The translations under genes were made by a program, and so were the position numbers. The notes beneath the pieces are model-generated. The model ran no database searches and was not told the DNA's origin. It saw only the letters and a list, made by a program, of their open reading frames with translations. Shown here piece by piece: positions 1-5,184 of a DNA stretch of 5,184 nt. The stretch covers positions 1-5,184 of the forward strand of contig DUJB01000033.1 in the NCBI GenBank assembly GCA_013330055.1, read 5' to 3'. This stretch comes from Nitrosopumilaceae archaeon (lineage in GTDB: Archaea > Thermoproteota > Nitrososphaeria > Nitrososphaerales > Nitrosopumilaceae). Positions within the stretch are counted from its first letter, which is position 1. Each line of letters opens with the position of its first letter.

Positions 1-1287
1 GGCCTCTACAGCTTTTTCTCCGAGCCTGTCTAAGAAATAGAAAAATCCCCTTCTTGCTAGCCATAACAGTTTGTGATGCGAACGCCAACACAATGGATAC
101 TGGTGTTTTATCTTACCTATCTTGACAAGTGCTCCTCTATCACGTAATGATTCTACAATTCTTTCATCTGAATCTCTGACAAATAATCCTGCATATGCTC
201 CAGCCTTATCTGTAAATTTAGCTTCATCGTTGATTGGATTATTATATGGCATTGATCTCTTTTTTGCAATTTCAAAATCTTCTTCACCATTTACCGGTGA
301 AAGATGGACAAGACCGCTGCCTGTTTGGATATCAACAAAATTTTCTGCCACTGTAGTATGAAATTTTGGATTTTTAAGAGCCAATTCTTTTAGCTCAGGT
401 ATCTGGTCAAGTAATGGATGAACATATCTTTTTCCTTCTATCTCTGAACCTTTGACAGTTTTTGAGATTTTATAATCTTCTATCTTTACTTCTTTCATAA
501 ATTCTTGTAACCTTTTCTCACCAACAAGCCATGTTTCGTCACCAACTGCGGTATAGACGTAATTTTCATCTGGGTTTACTCCAACCATGGCGTCTGTAAC
601 TAGAGTAAATGGCATGGTTGTCCATACAATCAGAAACAAATCTTCATCTTGTAACTTTACCTTGTAGTAAAGAGACGGATCTTGAACTGTTTCATATCCT
701 TGATTGACTTCAGAGTGACTAAGCGAGGTCTGACAGCTAGGGCAGTAGGCAACAACACGGAATCCCTCTGAGAGAATTCCATTTTCATGTGCTTTTTTTA
801 GATACTGCCACTCGCGTTCAATATACTCATCTTTGTATGTCCAATACGCTTTTTCCTGATCAAATGACATTCCAAGCATCTTGTCTGCTTCGACCCATTT
901 TTCATGAAATCTGTGAACAATCTTTTTACATTCTAAAACGATCTTTTCAACTCCAGCAGATTCAATTACTTCTGACTTGCTCCCCTCTATACCAAGTTCC
1001 TTTTCGGCCTGTAATTCCACTGGAAGTCCTTGTGTGTCCCATCCTGCATTGAAAATGACTTTGCTTCCACGCAAAGTCGTGTATCGATACCACAGATCTT
1101 TGATAACTCTGCCACGTAAATGGCCTGCATGAGGTACTCCATTCATTGTTGGCGGGCCTTCGATAAAGGCAATTTTTTTTGTTTTGTTAGGAGATTCAAA
1201 AATTAGTTTTTGAAGATCAATATGCGAAAGATTATTTCTGATTTCTTCCTCTATTTTTTTTGCGTTAAATTCAGACGGTATGTCCAT
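1..1287 (-). CDS. ileS: Isoleucyl-tRNA synthetase, N-terminal part (cut by window edge)
   Basis: Class I aminoacyl-tRNA synthetase that charges tRNA-Ile with isoleucine in the cytoplasm. Reading the minus strand from ATG 1287 gives 429 uninterrupted codons to base 1. The full protein should be about 1000 residues or more, so the KMSKS loop and anticodon-binding domain lie outside. Visible motifs are the HIGH-type ATP site as HAGH (residues 53-56), GWDTQGLPVE (82-91), a CPSC zinc-type pair (182-185), the CP1 editing-domain strand WTTMPFTL (222-229; bacterial enzymes usually have WTTTPWTL) and the editing signature HLSP..GEEDF (328-338). After the editing domain comes YPLCWRSHH (397-405), where the common CWRC zinc pair has lost its second cysteine. 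The stretch GMSFD..KAYWTY separates it from ValRS and LeuRS as I know these families. It lies 43 nt downstream of the TrmB-like gene on the same strand but has its own TATA box, so separate transcription is likely. The start is the first ATG with a well-placed TATA box. Confidence 0.95.
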   Translation of the reverse strand, partial: MDIPSEFNAKKIEEEIRNNLSHIDLQKLIFESPNKTKKIAFIEGPPTMNGVPHAGHLRGRVIKDLWYRYTTLRGSKVIFNAGWDTQGLPVELQAEKELGIEGSKSEVIESAGVEKIVLECKKIVHRFHEKWVEADKMLGMSFDQEKAYWTYKDEYIEREWQYLKKAHENGILSEGFRVVAYCPSCQTSLSHSEVNQGYETVQDPSLYYKVKLQDEDLFLIVWTTMPFTLVTDAMVGVNPDENYVYTAVGDETWLVGEKRLQEFMKEVKIEDYKISKTVKGSEIEGKRYVHPLLDQIPELKELALKNPKFHTTVAENFVDIQTGSGLVHLSPVNGEEDFEIAKKRSMPYNNPINDEAKFTDKAGAYAGLFVRDSDERIVESLRDRGALVKIGKIKHQYPLCWRSHHKLLWLARRGFFYFLDRLGEKAVEA

Positions 1288-1312
1288 TTACAGTTCTGGT
1301 AAATTCTATGAC

Positions 1313-1320
1313 ATTATAAA
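1313..1320 (-). promoter_or_regulatory. TATA box of ileS
   Basis: On the minus strand this reads TTTATAAT, a good archaeal TATA box. Its centre is about 29 nt upstream of the ileS ATG, which predicts transcription starting within a few bases of the start codon (leaderless or nearly so). This is common in archaea and fits the absence of a Shine-Dalgarno sequence. It sits in the 43-nt gap after the TrmB-like gene. Assigned by eye from sequence and spacing only. Confidence 0.55.
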
Positions 1321-1330
1321 GTTAACAAGT

Positions 1331-2500
1331 TTAGTTTGCTTCTAGTTTGGAATCCACTTTGATGTGTATCTTTTCGCCATTGTGCTGGTCATGATACATC
1401 ATTTTCGTTTTGAATCCTTTCTTGCTAAGATAGCCATTTAGGAGCATTGCCCAAGGAAGTGAATGTCCGCTATTTAGTTTTGATTCAATAATTATGTGAT
1501 TTCCTTGTGGTTCATATCGTGCTTGACCAGAACAGGTTATCTGCAAAGTAGAATCAACAAGGGTGATTATCTCATCAATTGTCTTTGATTCCAAATCTAT
1601 GCCATTTTTTTGCAAAAACTCTAGTATGTTGATTTCTTTATTTTTTGAGCGCAACATAGAATTTAGAACAAAACCAAGACCATCTCCATTTATTACTTCA
1701 ATTATCTTGAGTACTTCTTGTGCATCTGTCTTTGTCATGGTAGTAAGATTATTGATTTTGGTAGCGTTTTTCCAAGTCTGCTCAAAGAGTTTTGCTTGGT
1801 TTGTTCCCAAAACCTCGGTTGATAGAAATATTGCACCTTTCCCATTGTTGCTATTGATCATAAGTATCTCTGAGTCATCAAATGTAATTGAATTGTGGGA
1901 AATATCGGAAGTTTTTATCTTGACTCCATCTGGAATTACTTGAAAAGATTCTGAACCTACGAGACTTGAAGGAATTATTATTCTGATATCAGTATTTTTT
2001 CTGGCAGCATGAATAAGGCTGTCTTTACATTGTGAAAAAAGACTTAGGCCCCATGAATCAATCATTGCATGAATTGAAGTTTTTGAACCTTCTATCATGG
2101 TTTCAAGTTGTTTGAAGACATAGTTTGGAGTCAAATGAAAATATCTTTTTTCTTCGGAACCGCGTGCCTTTTTGCTGTCTTCGCTTACTTGTTTTAGCTT
2201 TGTTACAAGGCTGTTCATTCCATTTACTTTGTTAATTTGTTCTTGAACTATTTCATCAAAAGCATCCTCAGGGGAAATGCCAGTGCACATTATTGGTTTA
2301 CTTTTTGATATTATGGCAAGTTTTTTCTTTACAAGCTTTAGTAAAGTTGGATATACCTTTGTCCTTGGAAGATTAGAATAGTATGCAAGTTCGCCAGCAG
2401 AAATTGTTCCCTTTGTTATCAAGGTAACATATGCATGGGCTTCATATTTGCTTAAACCAAACTCTTCTAGGCTTACTGCTAAGTCCTGTCCTTTTACCAT
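1331..2500 (-). CDS. TrmB-family transcriptional regulator with PLD-like domain
   Basis: DNA-binding regulator of the archaeal TrmB family; members typically sense small ligands and control metabolic genes. From ATG 2500 it has 389 residues; a TTG at 2506 would add two. Residues about 8-75 form the TrmB winged helix: LEEFGLSKYEAHAYVTL, then a helix-turn-helix with AGELAYYSNLPRTKVYPTL (35-53) and the wing. Residues about 78-112 form a charged dimerisation helix. Residues about 120-245 resemble the phospholipase-D-like fold common in TrmB proteins, but I see no HxKxxxxD catalytic motif, so it is probably a sensor or dimer domain and not an enzyme. The last ~140 residues, with HSLPWAMLL and a closing strand before the stop, I cannot assign. 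It is transcribed away from the Cdv operon across a 158-nt region with palindromes, so it may regulate itself, that operon, or both. The target and ligand are unknown; the family call is firm. Confidence 0.87.
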   Translation of the reverse strand: MVKGQDLAVSLEEFGLSKYEAHAYVTLITKGTISAGELAYYSNLPRTKVYPTLLKLVKKKLAIISKSKPIMCTGISPEDAFDEIVQEQINKVNGMNSLVTKLKQVSEDSKKARGSEEKRYFHLTPNYVFKQLETMIEGSKTSIHAMIDSWGLSLFSQCKDSLIHAARKNTDIRIIIPSSLVGSESFQVIPDGVKIKTSDISHNSITFDDSEILMINSNNGKGAIFLSTEVLGTNQAKLFEQTWKNATKINNLTTMTKTDAQEVLKIIEVINGDGLGFVLNSMLRSKNKEINILEFLQKNGIDLESKTIDEIITLVDSTLQITCSGQARYEPQGNHIIIESKLNSGHSLPWAMLLNGYLSKKGFKTKMMYHDQHNGEKIHIKVDSKLEAN

Positions 2501-2516
2501 CGTCAAACTTTTGTTA

Positions 2517-2524
2517 CTTATAAG
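2517..2524 (-). promoter_or_regulatory. Possible TATA box of the TrmB-like gene
   Basis: CTTATAAG, itself palindromic, is centred about 20 nt upstream of ATG 2500 on the minus strand. That is slightly close for a leaderless start. An alternative TATA-like AATTTAGCTATT (2533-2544, minus strand) would place the transcription start near 2510 with a short leader. The divergent arrangement requires a minus-strand promoter here, but which of the two is used cannot be decided by eye. Confidence 0.35.
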
Positions 2525-2578
2525 GTAAGTTCAATAGCTAAATTCATTGGACAAATGTTTGAAAAAATACTAAGCTGT

Positions 2579-2588
2579 ATCTGCAGAT
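2579..2588. promoter_or_regulatory. 10-bp perfect palindrome in the divergent promoter region
   Basis: ATCTGCAGAT is a perfect 10-bp palindrome. It lies directly before the longer operator-like palindrome at 2590-2607, and the centres are 15 bp apart. It could be part of a compound regulator site, but a 10-bp palindrome alone may also occur by chance. It is reported because three palindromes fall within 44 bp of the same promoter. Confidence 0.25.
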
Positions 2589-2589
2589 G

Positions 2590-2607
2590 GTGTTACTATA
2601 GTCACAC
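2590..2607. promoter_or_regulatory. Operator-like 18-bp palindrome upstream of the Cdv operon
   Basis: GTGTTACTATAGTCACAC pairs with its own reverse complement at 8 of 9 positions; only T2594/C2603 fail. It ends about 20 bp upstream of the putative TATA box of the Cdv operon, in the position expected for an activator or regulator dimer. The left half-site GTGTTAC recurs inverted as GTAACAC at 2616-2622, so the region contains repeated GTGTnAC half-sites. A homodimeric winged-helix protein, possibly the divergent TrmB-like protein, is a plausible binder; that is inference. Confidence 0.45.
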
Positions 2608-2613
2608 AAAACA

Positions 2614-2622
2614 GTGTAACAC
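2614..2622. promoter_or_regulatory. Second palindromic half-site GTGTAACAC next to the TATA box
   Basis: GTGTAACAC is a 9-bp palindrome around a central A. It ends 4 bp before the putative TATA box, and its centre is about 19.5 bp from that of the 18-bp palindrome, close to two turns of B-DNA. Both elements would therefore face the same side of the helix. It lies where BRE contacts by TFB are expected, so a protein bound here could block or aid pre-initiation complex assembly. Confidence 0.35.
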
Positions 2623-2626
2623 GAGT

Positions 2627-2635
2627 TTGATATAC
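2627..2635 (+). promoter_or_regulatory. TATA box of the Cdv operon
   Basis: TTGATATAC is centred about 28 nt upstream of ATG 2659. Archaeal transcription usually starts 25-28 nt after the TATA centre, so the transcript should begin at or next to this ATG. This supports 2659 over the later in-frame starts GTG 2692 and ATG 2710. An A-rich tract follows. Placed by eye. Confidence 0.5.
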
Positions 2636-2658
2636 AAAAATCATTCTTTTTATTTTGT

Positions 2659-3219
2659 ATGTTTGTGCAATCAAAATGGCAAGTAAACCACGTGACAACT
2701 GACACAATTATGCGAGCAAGCACTCTAAAGCCAAGACTTGATTACGCTGCCTTACTTGTTGATAAGACACTTGATGTGCTCATTCAAAAAAGAGTTGATC
2801 TTAGCAAAATCAATCTGTCTCTTTATGCAAAAACAAACAAAGGTATTTCGATTTCAGAATTCAAAGAAAAACTTGTTTACGAGTTAGAAATTTCTCGTGC
2901 AATCGAATCATTACGACAAGCTCGAAGATGTTTAGATTCTGTTTTTGGATTAGGAAATATCATGCTGGTTCTTGCTCCGACCATATCTATTGTAAGAACA
3001 GTGCGCTCACAACTGTTTGGTTTACCTGTTGATACAGATGTATCTCTTGGTGATCTATCCTTGGTACTTGCAGGCCTCATCATAGATGCTGGTCATCTTA
3101 CAGGTGCGAATCTGAACTTTGAAGAGGCGAATCGGAAGTCTTGCATACTCTTGGATGAAGCTAAATTGATTGCTGACTCTAAAATTTACAAGCAGTTCCC
3201 TAATGTAGATTTCTTGTAA
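2659..3219 (+). CDS. ESCRT-III/Snf7-like protein (divergent CdvB paralog)
   Basis: Likely membrane-remodelling filament protein of the archaeal Cdv system, 186 residues. The FxxxW pattern near the N-terminus (F2, W7) followed by LKPRLDYA (23-30) resembles the start of CdvB proteins. Residues about 23-95 can form the long alpha1-alpha2 hairpin of the Snf7 core. The stretch FGLGNIMLVLAPTISIVRTVRSQL (F96-L119, key residues LGN..L..AP) matches the CdvB pattern LGD..V...PA; a D-x-x-LGDL turn follows at 125-133, and the end EEANRKSCILLDEA..IAD...KQFP (155-181) matches the CdvB helix that ends in FP. Unlike canonical CdvB it stops right there, without the proline-rich MIM2 or winged helix that bind CdvC and CdvA. 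It is first in an operon with cdvC, 12 nt before the next gene. ATG 2659 is chosen from TATA spacing and the N-terminal motif; ATG 2710 is the alternative. The family call rests on recalled patterns, not an alignment. Confidence 0.68.
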   Translation: MFVQSKWQVNHVTTDTIMRASTLKPRLDYAALLVDKTLDVLIQKRVDLSKINLSLYAKTNKGISISEFKEKLVYELEISRAIESLRQARRCLDSVFGLGNIMLVLAPTISIVRTVRSQLFGLPVDTDVSLGDLSLVLAGLIIDAGHLTGANLNFEEANRKSCILLDEAKLIADSKIYKQFPNVDFL

Positions 3220-3231
3220 GCATGAGCCGTT

Positions 3232-3747
3232 ATGCTCAATTTTAAAAAAACTGAGTCAGTAAAAGATATTCCAAACCATATTGGCCAGATAAGATTTCTT
3301 TCATCCAAAATAGAACAAAAAATTGCACAAAAGGGCATAGACAAGGATGATCAATTCGTAGAAACACTATCTGTAGAAGAGCTAAAAGACCTTAGACAAG
3401 TCATGCTAGCAGCTGATTACTTGTTATCAAAATATCAAGATAAAAAAGACATTAAAGAGTTTTTGGAGGAATTTATAGGAATTATAATGCATGCAGCAAA
3501 CTCTGTAAACATACTGAGAGACGATATGGATGATCTTCTTATATCTGCAGAAACTGCTCTAAAACAGATTCAAGATTTACATGAGGATGTTACTCAGAAC
3601 CTGGCCTTAGGAAGATTGGTACAAAAGAGTCTCGACGAATATAAAGAACAAAAGATAGATCCTCTCTCTAGTCCAATTAATTTAACCAATACTACTACAC
3701 CAGTTTACACACAAGCATACCTAACAAAAACCGCAGTGGAAATTTAG
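3232..3747 (+). CDS. Uncharacterised helical protein in the Cdv operon
   Basis: I do not recognise this 171-residue protein. It looks almost entirely alpha-helical and acidic. Segments are about 13-34 (NHIGQIRFLSSKIEQKIAQK), 47-70 (VEELKDLRQVMLAADYLLS), 73-95, and 96-140 with coiled-coil-like spacing (LRDDMDDLLISAETALKQI and onward). Residues about 142-171 form a Thr/Pro-rich tail that is probably disordered and contains PLSSP (144-148). There is no signal peptide, membrane segment or metal motif. It lies 12 nt after the ESCRT-III-like gene and 7 nt before cdvC, so it is surely co-transcribed and probably acts with them as an adaptor, a degenerate ESCRT-III-like subunit, or a CdvC regulator. 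ATG 3232 is used because the upstream ATG 3222 is in another frame and stops after seven codons. No clear Shine-Dalgarno is present, suggesting translation coupled to the preceding gene. The gene is certain to be coding; its function is unknown. Confidence 0.8.
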   Translation: MLNFKKTESVKDIPNHIGQIRFLSSKIEQKIAQKGIDKDDQFVETLSVEELKDLRQVMLAADYLLSKYQDKKDIKEFLEEFIGIIMHAANSVNILRDDMDDLLISAETALKQIQDLHEDVTQNLALGRLVQKSLDEYKEQKIDPLSSPINLTNTTTPVYTQAYLTKTAVEI

Positions 3748-3754
3748 TTGTGGT

Positions 3755-4942
3755 ATGAGTCTAGCTCCTCAAGAATTAGAAAATAGTGCAAGCAGATTTG
3801 CCGCTGAGGCAATCAAACTTGATTCACAAGGTGCACGAGGAATGGCTATAACAAATTATCAAAGAGCCATAGAATCTCTTGTAAAACTAATACAGCTATA
3901 CCCTGATAACAAACTAAACAAGGTCTACATGGAGCGTTCTGCAGCGTACCAAAATAGAATAAAGGCATTACAACTCACTAATGTCGCATTAGAACCCGTA
4001 GTAGATCCAAGAGCAACTCCTGAACAACAAAAACAACAACTTGCCAAAAATGAGTTTGATGAAATGGTAATGAAAGAAAAGCCCAACGTTAGCTGGGAGG
4101 AAGTAATTGGTCTTGATGATGCAAAAAGCGCACTACGCGAATCAATAGTATATCCTAGTAAGAGACCGGATCTTTTTCCACTAGGATGGCCAAGAGGAAT
4201 GTTGCTTTATGGACCACCTGGATGTGGAAAAACAATTCTTGCTGCAGCTACTGCAAGTGAAATTGATGGTTATTTCATCAACGTTGACGCCGCATCGATG
4301 ATGAGCAAATGGCTTGGCGAAGCAGAAAAAAATGTATCAAAGCTTTTCACCATGGCTCGTGGTTATGCAGAAAAAGAAGGCTTACCAGTAATATTATTTG
4401 TCGACGAGGTAGACTCGCTTTTAGGAAACAGAAACAGTGAAGTTGGTGGAGAAATTAGAGTAAAAAACCAATTCCTTACAGAAATGGACGGAATTAACGG
4501 TAAAGGAAAAGACTTAAAATTATACGTAATTGGTGCAACAAACAAACCTTGGAGTCTTGACTGGCCATTTCTTAGAAGATTTACAAAAAGAATCTATGTT
4601 CCACTTCCGACACTTGATGCAAGAACCAACTTGTTTGAACTTTATAGTGCCCCACTAAAAATGGATGACAAAGTAAAACCATCTGAACTTGCCAAGCTTG
4701 CAGATGGATACAGCGCAAGTGATATCAGAGACATATGTCAATCTGCTCAACTGATGGTAGTAAACGAATTATTTAACTCGCCAAATTATTCGCCAGATCC
4801 AGTCGTTGGTGAAGAAAAACAACAACCACGACACCTTACTATGACAGACTTTAAAACAATTCTTGAAAGAAGAAAACCAAGCGTAAGTATGGAAATGATT
4901 CGCGCCTATTACAAATGGAGCGAACAATTCAGAGCACTGTAA
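3755..4942 (+). CDS. cdvC: CdvC, Vps4-type AAA+ ATPase of archaeal cell division
   Basis: ATP-driven motor that extracts and disassembles ESCRT-III-like CdvB polymers during division. It has 395 residues, normal for the family, and appears intact. Residues about 1-75 form the MIT domain, a three-helix bundle (A16-AEAIKLD, GMAITNYQRAIESLVKLI, YMERSAAYQNRIKAL) that binds MIM motifs on ESCRT-III proteins. A Q-rich linker (~84-108) follows. The AAA+ module begins near NVSWEEVIGLDDAK (111-124), then Walker A GPPGCGKT (153-160), pore loop 1 MSKWLGEAEKNV (183-194), Walker B ILFVDE (213-218), sensor 1 at N263 in GATNKP, and the arginine fingers R274/R275 in FLRRF. The small helical domain contains GYSASDI, and the Vps4-like C-terminal helix ends in YYKWSEQFRAL. 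All catalytic residues are present. It is the last gene of the three-gene operon, with a 7-nt gap. The start at 3755 is the first ATG after the preceding stop and gives a full MIT domain. Confidence 0.96.
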   Translation: MSLAPQELENSASRFAAEAIKLDSQGARGMAITNYQRAIESLVKLIQLYPDNKLNKVYMERSAAYQNRIKALQLTNVALEPVVDPRATPEQQKQQLAKNEFDEMVMKEKPNVSWEEVIGLDDAKSALRESIVYPSKRPDLFPLGWPRGMLLYGPPGCGKTILAAATASEIDGYFINVDAASMMSKWLGEAEKNVSKLFTMARGYAEKEGLPVILFVDEVDSLLGNRNSEVGGEIRVKNQFLTEMDGINGKGKDLKLYVIGATNKPWSLDWPFLRRFTKRIYVPLPTLDARTNLFELYSAPLKMDDKVKPSELAKLADGYSASDIRDICQSAQLMVVNELFNSPNYSPDPVVGEEKQQPRHLTMTDFKTILERRKPSVSMEMIRAYYKWSEQFRAL

Positions 4943-4970
4943 AACATTACCAAAATCTGATCGCTATAAC

Positions 4971-4995
4971 TTTTTCACAACAATTGCATTTGTTG
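4971..4995 (+). terminator. Possible terminator region after cdvC
   Basis: A T5 tract (4971-4975) begins 28 nt after the cdvC stop codon, and a short hairpin CAACAA-6 nt-TTGTTG (4978-4995) follows. Archaeal termination often depends on T-rich tracts alone, so the tract is the more relevant part; the hairpin is AT-rich and weak, and lies after the tract and not before it. The rest of 4943-5047 shows only TATA-like sequence for carA and no gene. Confidence 0.3.
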
Positions 4996-5017
4996 CACTG
5001 AAGTTTCTATCAAAAAA

Positions 5018-5025
5018 CTTAAATC
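5018..5025 (+). promoter_or_regulatory. Possible TATA box of carA
   Basis: CTTAAATC is TATA-like. Its centre predicts a transcription start near 5046-5049, immediately upstream of the open carA frame and after the ATG at 5041. CTCTAATAG (5026-5034 region) is a competing candidate that would start transcription near 5055. A purine run GAGGG (5046-5050) could act as a Shine-Dalgarno only if the transcript begins upstream of it. Weak call made by eye. Confidence 0.3.
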
Positions 5026-5047
5026 TCTAATAGAATTCACATGCTGA

Positions 5048-5184
5048 GGGTTCAAAATTCCGATAAAAAAAGCCAAACATGTAAACAAGTTTGGTAAGCT
5101 CATTCTTGAGGATGGGACCGTTTTTGATGGGATGGGTTTTGGTTATTCAACTACTGTCTTTGGCGAATCTGTATTCAATACTGG
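5048..5184 (+). CDS. carA: Carbamoyl-phosphate synthase small subunit, N-terminal fragment
   Basis: CarA is the glutamine amidotransferase subunit that supplies ammonia to CarB for carbamoyl phosphate, feeding pyrimidine and arginine synthesis. The frame encodes KLILEDGTVFDGMGFGYS followed by TTVFGESVFNTG up to the window end, closely matching the CarA start (LVLEDGTxFxG...GEVVFNTxMTGYQE). The catalytic triad lies beyond the window. The start is unclear: the frame opens after a TGA at 5045-5047 and has no ATG, GTG or TTG until ATG 5132, which would remove the conserved first strand. Options are a rare ATT (5057) or ATA (5063) start, or ATG 5041 joined to this frame by removing one base in the A7 run at 5065-5071. 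The coordinates given are the open part of the frame, not a claimed start. It is on the same strand as the Cdv operon but 100 nt away and functionally unrelated. Confidence 0.85.

Noticed and set aside
122..361. Open frame of 79 codons on the plus strand
   Set aside because: It lies antisense to the strongly conserved ileS editing-domain region, and its translation has no recognisable domain.
789..1052. Open frame of 87 codons on the plus strand
   Set aside because: Antisense to ileS codons that encode conserved catalytic-domain motifs; no family features and no promoter.
1563..1943. Open frame of 126 codons on the plus strand
   Set aside because: Antisense to the TrmB-like gene; its Ser/Phe-rich, hydrophobic translation is typical of reading AT-rich coding DNA backwards.
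2689..2694. CACGTG palindrome inside the start of the CdvB-like gene
   Set aside because: A 6-bp palindrome inside coding sequence is expected by chance and does not resemble the upstream operator half-sites.
2877..3083. Open frame of 68 codons on the minus strand
   Set aside because: Antisense to the core of the CdvB-like gene, with no promoter or domain support.
3222..3245. ATG with a seven-codon open frame between the first two Cdv operon genes
   Set aside because: It stops after seven codons and overlaps the start of the next gene in another frame; there is no support for a leader peptide.
4363..4545. Open frame of 60 codons on the minus strand
   Set aside because: Antisense to the Walker B and sensor 1 region of cdvC.

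Overview
The window looks like chromosomal DNA from an AT-rich ammonia-oxidising archaeon of the Nitrosopumilus/Nitrosarchaeum type (Nitrososphaerota, formerly Thaumarchaeota). The evidence is an archaeal-type isoleucyl-tRNA synthetase, a TrmB-family regulator, short TATA-box promoters about 28-30 nt upstream of start codons, little Shine-Dalgarno signal, and a Cdv (ESCRT-III/Vps4) cell-division locus. The lineage assignment is an inference from gene content and protein style, because no search was run.

Layout. Positions 1-1287 (minus) hold the N-terminal 429 codons of ileS, cut by the window edge. Positions 1331-2500 (minus) encode a TrmB-family transcriptional regulator with a PLD-like middle domain and an unassigned C-terminal domain. 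Positions 2501-2658 are a divergent intergenic region with a TATA box for each direction and three palindromes in a row. Positions 2659-4942 (plus) form a tight three-gene operon with gaps of 12 and 7 nt: a divergent ESCRT-III/CdvB-like protein without the usual C-terminal CdvC-binding tail, an uncharacterised 171-aa helical protein, and CdvC, a complete Vps4-type AAA+ ATPase with an N-terminal MIT domain. After a short intergenic region (4943-5047) the first part of carA (carbamoyl-phosphate synthase small subunit) begins and runs off the window.

How the parts may work together. In Cdv division, ESCRT-III-like proteins polymerise at the division site and the CdvC ATPase remodels or disassembles them. 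Co-transcription of cdvC with a CdvB-like protein and an unknown helical protein suggests all three act in one membrane-remodelling process. The unknown protein is the most interesting gene here. The divergent TrmB-like gene and the palindromes just upstream of the operon's TATA box suggest local transcriptional control, possibly linking a metabolic or redox signal to division; this link is hypothetical. ileS and carA are housekeeping genes.

No RNA genes, CRISPR arrays, insertion sequences or signs of recent transfer were seen. The carA start is odd: its reading frame has no ATG, GTG or TTG before the conserved first strand.
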